DNA of 64,000 bases from Marinibacterium sp. (GTDB lineage: Bacteria; Pseudomonadota; Alphaproteobacteria; Rhodobacterales; Rhodobacteraceae): positions 22,658-86,657 of the forward strand of contig JAOXSC010000181.1 of NCBI GenBank assembly GCA_025800215.1, in the 5' to 3' direction. The position numbers were made by a program, and so were the translations under genes. The notes below the pieces were generated by a model. It had not been told where the DNA came from, did no database searches, and saw nothing but the letters and a program-made list of their open reading frames with translations. This document shows, piece by piece, positions 43,930-53,797 of the stretch (position 1 is its first letter; each line of letters opens with the position of its first letter).

Positions 43930-46389
43930 ATGGCCGACACCACCCAGCTTCGCTTTGCCATCGACGGGCTGCATTGTGCGGGCTGCGTGTCACGCGCCGA
44001 AAGGGCGCTGGCGGCGGTTCCGGGCCTGCGGGACGCGCGGGTGAACCTGGCTGCGCGCAACGCCACCGTACAGCTGGACGGCGCCGCAGCCCCCGCGATC
44101 CGCGATGCGCTGACCCAGGCGGGCTATCCCGCGCAGGAAGACAGCGTCACGCTCGAGATCGACGGCATGTCCTGCGCCAGCTGTGCAGCACGGGTGCAGA
44201 CAGCACTGGAACAGGTGCCGGGGGTGGTGGCGGCGCAGGTGAACTTTGCAACCCGCAGCGCCCGCGTGACCGTTCTGGGCGGCAGCACGCCCATGTCAGC
44301 GCTTGAAACGGCGATCACCGGGCTTGGCTATATCGCCCGCCCGCGCGTCAGCGGTGCGCCAGCGCCTGATGCGGCGGTCAGCGAAGAGCGGAGCGCCCGG
44401 CGCCTTGCTCTGATCGCGGCGATGCTGACGCTGCCGATCTTCGTGACCGAAATGGGCGGGCATCTGTTTGCCCCGCTGCACCATTGGATCATGGCCCGGA
44501 TCGGGCAGGATCTGTTCTGGCAGGCGCAATGGCTGCTGGCGACGCTGGTGCTGATATGGCCCGGCGGCCCGATGCTGCGGCGCGGGCTGAAGGCCCTGCT
44601 GCGCGGGGCGCCGGACATGGACAGTCTGGTGACGCTGGGGGCGGGATCGGCCTGGGCCTATTCGGTGCTGGCCACCTTTGCCCCATCGCTGCTGCCATCG
44701 GGTGCGCGCGCCGTCTATTTCGAAGCCGCCGCCGTCATCGTGACACTGATCCTTGTGGGGCGATGGCTCGAAGCACGTGCGCGCGGCCGCGCGGGCGACG
44801 CGATCCGCGCCCTTGTGGGGCTGCAGCCATCAACCGCCCGCGTGGAAACGGCACCGGCCCAGACCACCCTGCGCGAGATTTCTCAGCTGGCCCCCGGCGA
44901 CATCGTGCATCTGCGACCGGGCGAGCGTGTGCCGGTGGACGGGCGCATCCTGGGCGGGACCAGCCATATGGACGAAAGCATGCTGACCGGCGAACCGCTG
45001 CCGGTGGAACGCGGCCCCGGCGCCCCGGTCGTGGGCGGCAGCCTGAACGGTCAGGGCGCCCTGCGGATCGAGGTCACGGCCACCGGCGCCGACACCGTGC
45101 TGGCGCGCATCATCGCCCTTGTCGAAGACGCCCAGGCCGCGCGCCTGCCCGTGCAGGCGCTGGCCGATCGCGTGGTGCGGATCTTTGTGCCCGCCGTGCT
45201 GATCATCGCCTGTGTCACGGTGCTGGGCTGGCTGGCGCTTGGGGGATGGGCGGCGCTGCCGCAGGCGCTGGTGGCGGGGGTGTCGGTACTGATCATCGCA
45301 TGCCCCTGCGCCATGGGCCTGGCGACGCCGACCTCCATCCTTGTGGGCACCGGGCGCGCGGCCGAACTTGGCGTGCTGTTCCGGCGCGGCGACGCGTTGC
45401 AGCGGCTGACGGATGTGCGGGTGGTGGCCTTTGACAAGACCGGCACGCTGACACGTGGGCGGCCCGAGCTGACCGGCTTTGACACCCTGCCCGGCACAGA
45501 TCCCGATGAGATCCTGCGCCGTGTTGCAGCCGCCGAGGCCGGGTCCGAACACCCCATTGCCCGCGCCATCCTGACCGCGGCCGAGGCACGCGGGCTGGCC
45601 CCGCTGACGACCCCCGTCGAAACCACCGCCATCGCAGGCTATGGGCTGCGGGCCGAAATCGACGGGTGCCGCGTGCTGGTCGGCACCCGTGCCCTGATGC
45701 AGCGCGAAGGGGTGGATCAGGCGCCACTGGCGGCCCTGCCCGCCGCCGATCCCGGCGACACGCCGGTGCTGGTGGCACTGGACGGGCAGCTGGCGGCCCG
45801 GCTGAGCGTATCCGACGCCGTCAAACCCGATGCCGCCCGCGCGCTGGCAGCACTGCGCGCCATGGGGCTGCGGCTGGCGATGATCACCGGGGACCAACCC
45901 GGCAGCGCGGCCCGCATCGCCGATGCGCTTGAGATCGACACGGTGCATGCCGACCTGCGCCCCGATGAAAAGCACGCGGTGCTGGATCAGCTGCGCGCCG
46001 AGCACGGGCCGGTGGCCTTTGTGGGGGACGGCATCAATGACGCGCCCGCTCTGGCCGGCGCGGATGTGGGGATCGCGGTGGGTACGGGCACCGATGTGGC
46101 CATCGAAAGCGCCGATGTGGTGCTGTCATCGGGCCGTCTGGGGGGCGTGGCGAATGCCTTTGCCCTGTCGCGGGCGACACTGCGCAACATCCGGCAGAAC
46201 CTGGTCTGGGCCTTTGGCTATAACGTCGCTTTGATCCCCGTGGCGGCGGGGGTGCTCTATCCCGGCTTCGGGCTGCTGCTGTCGCCGATGCTGGCAGCGG
46301 GGGCCATGGCGCTGTCGTCGGTCTTTGTGGTGAGCAACGCGCTGCGCCTGCGGCGGGTGCAGCCGGTGATCCCGGCACGCGCGTCATGA
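43930..46389 (+). CDS. copA: Copper-exporting P1B-type ATPase
   Basis: Pumps Cu(I) out across the inner membrane. 819 residues. Two N-terminal heavy-metal domains with GLHCAGC (near residue 13) and GMSCASC (near 81), then eight membrane helices. The transport motif [12 protein letters not shown] lies near 455, phosphorylation motif DKTGTLTRG near 500, [10 protein letters not shown] near 538 and hinge [14 protein letters not shown] near 700. ATG at 43930 follows AGAGG by five bases; an ATG seven codons earlier is possible. A MerR-type promoter lies upstream and cueR follows. Confidence 0.95.
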   Translation: MADTTQLRFAIDGLHCAGCVSRAERALAAVPGLRDARVNLAARNATVQLDGAAAPAIRDALTQAGYPAQEDSVTLEIDGMSCASCAARVQTALEQVPGVVAAQVNFATRSARVTVLGGSTPMSALETAITGLGYIARPRVSGAPAPDAAVSEERSARRLALIAAMLTLPIFVTEMGGHLFAPLHHWIMARIGQDLFWQAQWLLATLVLIWPGGPMLRRGLKALLRGAPDMDSLVTLGAGSAWAYSVLATFAPSLLPSGARAVYFEAAAVIVTLILVGRWLEARARGRAGDAIRALVGLQPSTARVETAPAQTTLREISQLAPGDIVHLRPGERVPVDGRILGGTSHMDESMLTGEPLPVERGPGAPVVGGSLNGQGALRIEVTATGADTVLARIIALVEDAQAARLPVQALADRVVRIFVPAVLIIACVTVLGWLALGGWAALPQALVAGVSVLIIACPCAMGLATPTSILVGTGRAAELGVLFRRGDALQRLTDVRVVAFDKTGTLTRGRPELTGFDTLPGTDPDEILRRVAAAEAGSEHPIARAILTAAEARGLAPLTTPVETTAIAGYGLRAEIDGCRVLVGTRALMQREGVDQAPLAALPAADPGDTPVLVALDGQLAARLSVSDAVKPDAARALAALRAMGLRLAMITGDQPGSAARIADALEIDTVHADLRPDEKHAVLDQLRAEHGPVAFVGDGINDAPALAGADVGIAVGTGTDVAIESADVVLSSGRLGGVANAFALSRATLRNIRQNLVWAFGYNVALIPVAAGVLYPGFGLLLSPMLAAGAMALSSVFVVSNALRLRRVQPVIPARAS

Positions 46390-46399
46390 GTCGGGCGCC

Positions 46400-46795
46400 A
46401 TGAATATCGGCGCGGCGGCGACACGCACCGGGCTGCCGGCCAAGACGATCCGGTATTACGAGGATATCGGGCTGGTCACGCCCGAGCGCGCATCCAACGG
46501 GTATCGCAGCTATTCCGACAGCGATTGTCACAAGCTTGCCTTTGTCGGGCGGGCGCGGGCGCATGGGTTTTCGGTTGAAGACTGCCGCACCCTGCTGGCC
46601 CTTTACGAAGATCAGAGCCGCGCCAGCGCCGATGTCAAGCGGCTGGCACAGCAGCATCTGACCGAGATCGAGGCCAAGATATCCGATCTGCAGCAGATGC
46701 ACGCCACCCTGTCGCGGCTGGTGCAATCCTGCGCGGGCGACGACCGGCCCGACTGCCCGATCCTGAGCGACTTTGCCAAGGGCGGCAGAGGGTAG
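46400..46795 (+). CDS. cueR: Copper-responsive MerR-family regulator CueR
   Basis: 131 residues. MerR helix-turn-helix at the N-terminus (AAATRTGLPAKTIRYYEDIG), wing with ERASNGYRSY, a long dimer helix and a metal loop SCAGDDRPDCP whose two cysteines are spaced C-x7-C, as in Cu(I)-sensing CueR. It starts ten bases after copA and is expected to activate the 19-bp-spacer promoter at 43851, including its own gene. Confidence 0.93.
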   Translation: MNIGAAATRTGLPAKTIRYYEDIGLVTPERASNGYRSYSDSDCHKLAFVGRARAHGFSVEDCRTLLALYEDQSRASADVKRLAQQHLTEIEAKISDLQQMHATLSRLVQSCAGDDRPDCPILSDFAKGGRG

Positions 46796-46815
46796 CTTTG
46801 GGTGTCGAAGCGGGT

Positions 46816-46833
46816 GGCGGGCTGAAGCCCGCC
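46816..46833. repeat. Short palindromic intergenic element
   Basis: GGCGGGCT-GA-AGCCCGCC (46816-46833) followed by CTACCGCGGAAG, between the convergent cueR and YqiK-like genes. The core GGCGGGCTGAAGCCCGCC is a familiar dispersed element in many GC-rich genomes and may also end transcription of either side. Confidence 0.5.
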
Positions 46834-46883
46834 CTACCGCGGAAGCCGGAGCTGTGCCCGTGCTTGTGCCTTCTCTTGGGGCC

Positions 46884-48515
46884 TCAGGCCCGCGGATCCT
46901 GCGGGGCGGATTTGGTGTCGTCGGGCAGCACCCCCGCGATCACGCCGGACACGCCGTCTTCCATCGACAGGCCCAGCTCATCACCCAGCTTTTTCAGCGC
47001 GGGCAGCTGAACGGCCATGTCCAGGATCGAATCGAGCGCCTGATTGATGGCCGGTTTGTCGCCCGCAGCCGAGCCGCCCGACCCGCCCGAGCCGCCCGCA
47101 GAGGCCCCGCCGATGCCCGCCACATGATGGATCTTGATCGATTCGATCTTTTCGGCGGGCCGCACCATTTCTGCGACGATGCCCGGCATCGCCTCGATCC
47201 GGGCCAGCGAGACCTTCATGTCGATCAGATCGGCCGACAGCGCGTTTTCGGCCGCAACGATGGCGCGCTTGCCTTCGGCTTCGGCGAGCATGTCCTTTTG
47301 CTTGGCCTCGGCCCGGATCGACACGGCGTCCGCCTCGGCCTGTGCTTCTTCGCGGCGGGCGGCGGCCCGGTCGGCGGCGGCGTCGCGGTCGGCGGCGGCG
47401 CTCAGGCGCACCTTGGTGGCTTCGCGCTCGGCCTCGCGGGCGGCTTCGATCAGGGCGATCTGCTTTTGCCGTTCGGCTTCGGCCACTTCGCGGGCGGTGG
47501 TCACCGCCTCCATCGCCTTGGTGGCTTCGGCGCGGGCCAGATCGGCGGATGCGCGGGCGCGGCTTTCTTCTTCGGATTTCTGGGCGATGATGATCTGGCG
47601 TTCCTGTTCGGCCACTTCAAGCTCGCGGTCGCGGGCGATCTCGGCGGCGCGGATCGCCTGTTCGCGCGACACGCGGGCCTTTTCGGATTCCTGATCGGCC
47701 AGCTCGCGCTGACGGGCGATGTCGGCCTCTTGTTCGGCGCGCAGATTGGCCACGATCTTGGCCTGTTCGATCTGGGCGGCCTGTTCGTCCTGTTCGATGG
47801 TCAGCCGTTGACGTTCAGCCTCCATCGCGGCGCGGCGCACGGACACTTCGGCATCGGCGTCGATCTGGGCGCGTTCCTTTTTGGAATCCGCGATCACCTC
47901 GGCCAGTTTGCGCATCCCCACGGCGTTGAACGCGTTGTTTTCATCAAGCGCTTCGAACGGGGTCTGGTCCAGCGCGGTCAGCGATACCGATTCCAGCGAG
48001 AGCCCGTTCTTCAGCAGATCCTCGGACACCGCATTCTGCACCTCTTGCACGAAATCGGCGCGGTTTTCATGCAGCCCGTCCATGGTCATCTGGGCCGCCA
48101 CGGCGCGCAGACCGTCGACCAGCTTGCCTTCGATCATCTCGCGCAGCTGGTCGACATAAAAGGTCCGGTCCCCCAGCGTCTGCGCGGCGCGCGCGATGCC
48201 TTCATCGGTGGCACTGACCGAGACATAGAATTCCACCCCCACATCAACCCGCATCCGGTCCTGGGTGATCAGCGCCGCATCATTTTCGCGCTTCACCTCA
48301 AGGCGCAGGGTCTTCATGTTGACGGGGCTGACCTCGTGCAGCAGCGGGATCACAAGGATGGCACCATCCATGATCACCCGTTTGCCGCCTGCGCCGGTCT
48401 TGACCAGGCTGACTTCGCGCGTGGCGCGTTTGTAGAGGCGCCCAAGCACGAGGCCGAAGAACAGGATCAGCGCCAGAACGCCGATGACAAACAGGACAAG
48501 GGTTTCAAACAGCAC
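46884..48515 (-). CDS. yqiK: Flotillin-like protein (YqiK family)
   Basis: 543 residues. An N-terminal hydrophobic segment (about 5-25) is followed by a band-7/SPFH domain (about 30-200; MDGAILVIPLLHEVSPVNMK, TLRLEVKRENDAALITQDRM). A very long Ala/Glu-rich coiled coil (about 215-430) follows, and a Gly/Ser-rich tail with GIGGASAGGSGGSGGSAAG. It would assemble in membrane microdomains. It follows the YqiJ-like gene by 45 bases; the pair matches the yqiJK arrangement of enterobacteria. Confidence 0.9.
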   Translation of the reverse strand: MLFETLVLFVIGVLALILFFGLVLGRLYKRATREVSLVKTGAGGKRVIMDGAILVIPLLHEVSPVNMKTLRLEVKRENDAALITQDRMRVDVGVEFYVSVSATDEGIARAAQTLGDRTFYVDQLREMIEGKLVDGLRAVAAQMTMDGLHENRADFVQEVQNAVSEDLLKNGLSLESVSLTALDQTPFEALDENNAFNAVGMRKLAEVIADSKKERAQIDADAEVSVRRAAMEAERQRLTIEQDEQAAQIEQAKIVANLRAEQEADIARQRELADQESEKARVSREQAIRAAEIARDRELEVAEQERQIIIAQKSEEESRARASADLARAEATKAMEAVTTAREVAEAERQKQIALIEAAREAEREATKVRLSAAADRDAAADRAAARREEAQAEADAVSIRAEAKQKDMLAEAEGKRAIVAAENALSADLIDMKVSLARIEAMPGIVAEMVRPAEKIESIKIHHVAGIGGASAGGSGGSGGSAAGDKPAINQALDSILDMAVQLPALKKLGDELGLSMEDGVSGVIAGVLPDDTKSAPQDPRA

Positions 48516-48560
48516 AGGAAATCCTTTCAGGGTAATGAGTTAAGGCAGATTGCGGGCAGA

Positions 48561-49304
48561 TCACGCCTGCGACAGGTCAACAATGCGATACAGACCATCG
48601 CGCGCACGCAGGACCAGAACTTCGGTTCCGGCACGGATCGTGACATCGTCGCGCAGCGGTTCGGCGCGCAGATAGTGCAGGTTGCCAAAGCCATCGGTCA
48701 CGCGCACCTCGGCCGGGCGGCCACGGGCGGCAGTGCCGGTGGTGACCACCCCGCGCCTGCGGCCCAGGTGCCGTTCCGACAGCGACTGGGTTTCGGCCTT
48801 GGGCAGCAGCCGGGCAAAGGCTCCGCCCAGGCCGCGCGCCACCAGAACACCGGTGATCGCCGCCGGGATCAGGGCCTGCCAGGCCGGCAAGAGCACTCCG
48901 GTGGTTTCGCTGAGCACCGATTGCAGCACGACGCCCGACATGCCAAAGCCAAACAGCAGCGACGCCAGCCAGATCAGCATCGGCACACGCCCCAGCCCCA
49001 GCCAGCCCAGCAACCCGGCCGCACCTGGTGCGTTGGGCGCCTCGGGATGATCGGCCAGATCGGACCCGACCGGATCCACCATGTCGAGGTCGATGGCATC
49101 CAGATCCATCGCATCCAGATCGACCATGTCGACGTCAAACAGCTCGGCATCCGGCGCATCCAGGCCCAGATCGGCATCGCTGTCCGACCCCAGAAAGGAC
49201 GTGCCAAGCAGCAGCCCGATCAGTTCCAGCCCAAGCAGACCCGCCAACAGCGCCAGAGCCAGCGTGAACGGGGCCACAGGCCCCTGCATCAGAAGCTCAA
49301 ACAT
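48561..49304 (-). CDS. yqiJ: YqiJ-like OB-fold membrane protein
   Basis: 247 residues. Membrane segments at about 11-32, 96-118 and 128-148, then a soluble C-terminal OB-fold region (GRRRGVVTTGTAARG, DGFGNLHYLRAEPL, VLVLRARDGLYRIVDL), as in YqiJ and NfeD-type partners of flotillins. Between the first and second segments lies an acidic run of D-x-D steps (VDLDAMDLDAIDLDMVD), unusual for the family and possibly cation-binding. ATG at 49304 is preferred; the upstream extension is not hydrophobic. First gene of the pair with yqiK. Confidence 0.85.
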   Translation of the reverse strand: MFELLMQGPVAPFTLALALLAGLLGLELIGLLLGTSFLGSDSDADLGLDAPDAELFDVDMVDLDAMDLDAIDLDMVDPVGSDLADHPEAPNAPGAAGLLGWLGLGRVPMLIWLASLLFGFGMSGVVLQSVLSETTGVLLPAWQALIPAAITGVLVARGLGGAFARLLPKAETQSLSERHLGRRRGVVTTGTAARGRPAEVRVTDGFGNLHYLRAEPLRDDVTIRAGTEVLVLRARDGLYRIVDLSQA

Positions 49305-49500
49305 GACGGAACCGAAATTCTGTATACCTTTGCATACCAAATATATGGGGACCTCACGTGACCGTTACAAGATGTTAACGACAGTCTTCTCTCTCACCAG
49401 GGCGGGCCCAAGCTTCGGCCATTGGCAACATGTGCAGATTGTTGACGCCGCCGTGGCCTGCCCGCTTGCCCGGCTGCGCCCGAGCGGCTAGGCCGGTGTC

Positions 49501-50430
49501 ATGGTCGAGATCTTTTTGCGCACCCTGCCCTTTTTTGCGGTCATCGGCCTTGGCTATCTGGCCGGGCGCACGCGCTTTTTCACGGCCGAAGCGACCGCCT
49601 ATCTGACCAAGTTCGTTTTCTTCTTTGCGCTATCGGCGATGCTGTTCCGCTTTGCCGCCAATCTCAGCCTGGACGAGGTGTTCGACGCGCCGCTGGTGCT
49701 GGGCTATCTGTGCGGCACATCGGCGGTCTACGTGATTGCCACTGCGGTGGCGCTGTTGCGGCGGCTCAACGTGGCCACGGCGGCTGTCGAAGCACAATGT
49801 GCCGTGATCTCGAACTCCGGCTTTCTAGGCCTGCCGATGTTCCTGATCCTGTTTGGCGAGGCCGCGCTTGGCCCGGTCATGCTGACGCTGGCGGTGGACC
49901 TGATCGTGTTTTCCAGCCTGATCGTCATCCTGATCACCGGATCGCGCGACGGGCGCATGTCCTGGGGCATCTTTCGCACCATCGGGGCCGGACTGATCCG
50001 CAACCCGATGATCATGTCGATCAGCGCAGGCTTTGCCTGGTCGGCGCTGGATCTGCCGATCCCCGAACCGGTCAACGAATTTCTGCTGATCCTGGGCGGA
50101 GCCGCAACACCCGGCGCGCTGTTTGCCATTGGCGCGTCGCTGGTGGGGCGCGGGGGCGAGCGGCTGGAGATCGCGGGCTGGCTGAGCTTTTGCAAACTGG
50201 TGCTGCACCCCGCAGCCGTCGCGGTGGGCGTGCTGATCCTGTTTCCCATCGACCCGCTGTCGGCCGCCGTGGTGGTGGCCACCGCAGCGCTGCCGGTGGC
50301 GGGCAATGTCTATATGCTGGCCCAGCATTACGGGGTGGCCCCGCAGCGCGTATCGACCGCGATCCTGATGTCCACGGTGGCCAGCATCGTCACCCTGCCG
50401 CTGGTGATTTCCTGGGTCAGCCCGCTCTGA
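49501..50430 (+). CDS. AEC family transporter
   Basis: 309 residues with about ten membrane segments in two five-helix halves, typical of the auxin efflux carrier family. Characteristic spots are GYLAGRTRFFTAEATAYLTK near residue 20, NSGFLGLPMFLILFGE near 105 and PGALFAIGASLVGRG near 205. The substrate is usually a small organic acid, but it cannot be read here. Divergent from the yqiJK pair. No strong ribosome site. Confidence 0.9.
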   Translation: MVEIFLRTLPFFAVIGLGYLAGRTRFFTAEATAYLTKFVFFFALSAMLFRFAANLSLDEVFDAPLVLGYLCGTSAVYVIATAVALLRRLNVATAAVEAQCAVISNSGFLGLPMFLILFGEAALGPVMLTLAVDLIVFSSLIVILITGSRDGRMSWGIFRTIGAGLIRNPMIMSISAGFAWSALDLPIPEPVNEFLLILGGAATPGALFAIGASLVGRGGERLEIAGWLSFCKLVLHPAAVAVGVLILFPIDPLSAAVVVATAALPVAGNVYMLAQHYGVAPQRVSTAILMSTVASIVTLPLVISWVSPL

Positions 50431-50526
50431 CCCGCAACGCGGCAGGGCGCGCCCTGCCGGATTGCCCTTGCATAAAGGGCCAAAGCCGTTAGCCATAACC
50501 GGACCACAGATCAGAGGGATCCCAGG

Positions 50527-51357
50527 ATGGACACCGTTTCCGAAAACAAGGCCTTTGGCGGCACGCAGGGCGTCTATCGCCACAGCTCGGACGCCTGCGG
50601 CTGTGACATGACATTCGGTCTTTTTCTGCCGCAAGAGGCTCGGGACGGGGCTGTCCCGGTGTTGTGGTACCTGTCCGGGCTGACCTGCACCCATGAAAAC
50701 GCCATGGTCAAGGCGGGCGCCCAGGCCTGGGCTGCCGAACAGGGCATTGCGCTGATCTTTCCCGACACCTCTCCGCGTGGCGACGGGGTGGCCGATGACG
50801 ACGCCTATGACCTCGGCCAGGGCGCGGGGTTCTATGTGAACGCCACCCAGGATCCCTGGGCGCCGCATTTCCGCATGTGGGATTATGTGGCCGAAGAACT
50901 GCCCGCGCTGGTGGCACGGGAATTTGCCATCGACAGTGAACGTCAGGCCATCACCGGCCATTCCATGGGCGGGCACGGGGCGCTGACGCTGGCGATGAAC
51001 CTGCCGGGGCGCTACCGGTCGGTGTCGGCCTTTGCACCGATCGCGCACCCCACCGCGTCGGATTGGGGGCGCAAGCAGCTGTCGGCCTATCTGGGCGGCA
51101 ACGAAGCCGACTGGGCGCGCCACGATGCCACGCTGATGATGCGCGAAACCGGCTTTGACGGGCCGGTGCTGGTGGATACCGGCACCCAGGACCAGTTCAT
51201 CGACCTGCTCAAACCCGAAGCCCTGGCCGATGCCGTCAACGCCCGACGCCAAGAGGCCACGCTGCGCCTGCAGCCGGGCTATGACCACAGCTATTTCTTT
51301 GTCTCGACCTTCATGGAAGACCACGTGAATTTCCACGCCGAGGCCCTGTGGGCATGA
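50527..51357 (+). CDS. fghA: S-formylglutathione hydrolase
   Basis: Hydrolyses S-formylglutathione to formate and glutathione, the second step of formaldehyde detoxification. 276 residues of esterase-D type. LSGLTCTHEN near residue 49, nucleophile elbow GHSMGGHGAL near 144, acid in TGTQDQF near 220 and histidine in GYDHSYFF near 255 are all present. An AGAGGG site lies upstream. First of four genes joined by ATGA overlaps. Confidence 0.95.
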   Translation: MDTVSENKAFGGTQGVYRHSSDACGCDMTFGLFLPQEARDGAVPVLWYLSGLTCTHENAMVKAGAQAWAAEQGIALIFPDTSPRGDGVADDDAYDLGQGAGFYVNATQDPWAPHFRMWDYVAEELPALVAREFAIDSERQAITGHSMGGHGALTLAMNLPGRYRSVSAFAPIAHPTASDWGRKQLSAYLGGNEADWARHDATLMMRETGFDGPVLVDTGTQDQFIDLLKPEALADAVNARRQEATLRLQPGYDHSYFFVSTFMEDHVNFHAEALWA

Positions 51358-51971
51358 GCATCCGGGCGGTCATCTTCGACATCGGCAATGTGCTGATCGA
51401 ATGGCAACCCGAACGGTTCTATGACGCCCAGATCGGCGAAGATCGTCGCCGCGCGATGTTTGCCGACATCGACCTGCATGCGATGAACCATCAGGTGGAT
51501 CTGGGCGCGCCGTTTCGCGACACGGTCTATGCCTGCGCCGATGCCCACCCTGCATGGGCGGACGAAATCCGCCTGTGGCATGATCGCTGGATCGACATGG
51601 CATCGCCCCGGATCGACCATTCGGTGGCGATCCTGCGGGCATTGCGGGCGCAGGGGACACCCGTGTTTGCGCTCAGCAATTTCGGGGTGGGGACGTTCGA
51701 ATTTGCCGAAACGGTCTATGACTTTCTGGGGGACTTCGACCGCCGGTTCATCTCGGGCTACATGCAGGTGGCCAAACCTGAGCCCGAGATCTATGCCCGG
51801 CTCGAAGCCGATTGCGGCCTGCCGCCCGACACGCTCTTGTTTGCCGATGACCGGGCCGACAATATCGCCGCCGCGCAGGCGCGCGGCTGGCAGACGCATC
51901 TGTTCGAAACCCCCAAAGGCTGGGAACGCGCGCTGATCGACCATGGCGTGCTGCCGGGGCCGGTCGCATGA
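51354..51971 (+). CDS. HAD-family phosphatase
   Basis: 205 residues. HAD motif I VIFDIGNVLIEW near residue 5 (YihX-like with DIGNVL), motif II LSNFG near 102, motif III lysine in VAKPEPEIYARLE near 140 and motif IV FADDRADNIAAA near 165. A cytoplasmic phosphatase for a small phosphorylated metabolite, perhaps a sugar phosphate; substrate unknown. The ATG overlaps the fghA stop by four bases. Confidence 0.9.
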   Translation: MSIRAVIFDIGNVLIEWQPERFYDAQIGEDRRRAMFADIDLHAMNHQVDLGAPFRDTVYACADAHPAWADEIRLWHDRWIDMASPRIDHSVAILRALRAQGTPVFALSNFGVGTFEFAETVYDFLGDFDRRFISGYMQVAKPEPEIYARLEADCGLPPDTLLFADDRADNIAAAQARGWQTHLFETPKGWERALIDHGVLPGPVA

Positions 51972-52879
51972 GCCTGCCGTTTGTGTCCTTTGCCGAAGGC
52001 GAGCGGCTGGCCGACTGGGTCGCCCTGACAGAGGCGCTGCGCGCCGGGCACCGCCTGCCACGGGCCGAGATTGCCGATACGTTTCTTTATCGCGGCAAGG
52101 ACACGCTGCTGTCGCGGGCGGCGTGGATCGACGGGATGGGCATGGCGGTGAAAACCGCCACGGTCTTTCCCGGCAACACCGATCACCCTCCGATCAACGG
52201 ATCGGTGACGCTGTTTGACGACGCACATGGCTGCGCCGAAGCCCTGGTGGATTTCCACCTTGTGACCAAATGGAAAACGGCGGGTGACAGCCTGCTGGCG
52301 GCGCTGGATCTGGCCCCGCGCGGCGCCCGCGAGATCCTGATCCTGGGGGCCGGCAGCGTCGCCGCATCCCTGATCGAGGCGTTTTCAGCCGGGTTCCCCG
52401 GTGCGCGCTTCACCCTTTGGAACCGATCCGCCGAGCGGGCGCGGGCACTGGCCGCACAGCACGACCGCGTGTCGGTGGCCACCGATCTGCAAGAGGCGGT
52501 GCCGCAGGCCGACATCATTCTGGGGGCCACCATGTCCACCGACCCGGTGCTGCGCGGAGACTGGCTGCGGCCGGGCCAGCATGTGAACCTGATCGGCGCC
52601 TACCGCCCCGACATGCGCGAAGCGGACGACACCGCCCTGCGCCGCGCCCGGATCTATGTGGACAGCTTTGACACCACGCTGGATCACATCGGAGAGCTCA
52701 AGATCCCGCTGGCATCGGGCGCGATCACGCGCGCGGACGTGCGCGCCGATTACTATGACCCCGATGGCTTTGAACGCGGCGGCAGCGATGACATCACCCT
52801 GTTCAAGAATGGCGGCGGCGCGCATCTGGACCTGATGGTCAGCCGCTATTTCTTGGACCTGTGGAAGGCGGCGCAATGA
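51968..52879 (+). CDS. Ornithine cyclodeaminase / mu-crystallin family protein
   Basis: 303 residues. An N-terminal substrate domain with GMAVKTATVFPGN near residue 58 (lysine that contacts the carboxylate) is followed by a Rossmann fold with ILILGAGSVAASLIEAF near 119 and the late block LIGAYRPDMREAD near 210. Family members are NAD(P)-dependent ornithine cyclodeaminases, alanine dehydrogenases or ketimine reductases. The exact substrate is uncertain. Starts with an ATGA overlap. Confidence 0.87.
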   Translation: MSLPFVSFAEGERLADWVALTEALRAGHRLPRAEIADTFLYRGKDTLLSRAAWIDGMGMAVKTATVFPGNTDHPPINGSVTLFDDAHGCAEALVDFHLVTKWKTAGDSLLAALDLAPRGAREILILGAGSVAASLIEAFSAGFPGARFTLWNRSAERARALAAQHDRVSVATDLQEAVPQADIILGATMSTDPVLRGDWLRPGQHVNLIGAYRPDMREADDTALRRARIYVDSFDTTLDHIGELKIPLASGAITRADVRADYYDPDGFERGGSDDITLFKNGGGAHLDLMVSRYFLDLWKAAQ

Positions 52880-53775
52880 TCTGGATCCTGCTTCTTCTGG
52901 CCGTGGCCGCAGCGCCCTTCGTGATCGAGGCCCTGCGCAAACCCGTTGACCGCACCCAAGCCAGCGGTCAGTTCGCCGACCTGCCGGGCGGCACCACCCA
53001 TTACAGCTGGACCGGCCCGGATGACGGCCCCGTCGTCGTCTGTGTGCACGGGCTGACCACCCCGTCCTTTGTCTGGCGCGGGGTGGCGGCCGGGCTTGCC
53101 GCCGCGGGCTACCGGGTGCTGAGCTATGATCTTTACGGGCGCGGCTATTCCGAGCGGGTGCGCGGCGTGCAAAGCGACCGGTTCTTTGTCACCCAGCTTG
53201 ACGAATTGCTGGCCGATCAGGGGGTTGAGCAGCCCTTTGTGCTGATCGGCTATTCCATGGGCGGGGCCATCGTGACGGCCTTTGCCGCCCGGTTCCCGGC
53301 CCGCATCCGCCGGCTTGTGCTGCTGGCCCCGGCGGGGATGGGGCATCAGCTTGGCCCGTTGGCGCGCTTTATCAGGGGCGCGCCGGGGATCGGTGACTGG
53401 CTGTTCCGCCTGTTCTACCCCGCCCAGCTGCGCAAGGGGATCGAAGCCGAACGCCCCCTGCCCGGCAGCGTGCCGGGCATCGCCGACCTGCAACTGGCCG
53501 AGCTTGACCATCGCGGCTTTCTGCCTGCTGTGCTGTCAAGCCTGCGCCACATGCTGGGTGCTCCTCTGGAACGCTATCACCGGACCATCGCCGATGCGGG
53601 CCTGCCGGTGCTTGCGATCTGGGGGGTGGATGATGATGTGATCCCGCTCGCGGCCAAGGACCGGTTGACCGGCTGGAACCCTGCGGCGCGGCATGTGGTG
53701 ATCGACGGGGCAGGACATGGCGTGACCTATACCCATACCGATCAGGTGCTGGACGCGATCCTGCCCGCCGATTGA
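52876..53775 (+). CDS. Membrane-anchored alpha/beta hydrolase
   Basis: 299 residues. An N-terminal hydrophobic segment (about 2-17) may anchor it. VVCVHGLTTPSFVW near residue 53 is the oxyanion region, IGYSMGGAIV near 124 the nucleophile elbow, the acid lies in GVDDDVIPL near 255 and the histidine in GAGHGVTYTH near 281. Related to lysophospholipase/haloperoxidase-like hydrolases. Last gene of the fghA run, with an ATGA overlap. Confidence 0.87.
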   Translation: MIWILLLLAVAAAPFVIEALRKPVDRTQASGQFADLPGGTTHYSWTGPDDGPVVVCVHGLTTPSFVWRGVAAGLAAAGYRVLSYDLYGRGYSERVRGVQSDRFFVTQLDELLADQGVEQPFVLIGYSMGGAIVTAFAARFPARIRRLVLLAPAGMGHQLGPLARFIRGAPGIGDWLFRLFYPAQLRKGIEAERPLPGSVPGIADLQLAELDHRGFLPAVLSSLRHMLGAPLERYHRTIADAGLPVLAIWGVDDDVIPLAAKDRLTGWNPAARHVVIDGAGHGVTYTHTDQVLDAILPAD

Positions 53776-53797
53776 CCGCAGCGATCAAGGATCCCGA

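Noticed and set aside
46773..49361. Long + strand open frame (862 codons) opposite the flotillin pair
   Set aside because: Phe/Gly/His-rich translation mirrors the Ala/Glu-rich coiled coil on the minus strand; no ribosome site or domain.
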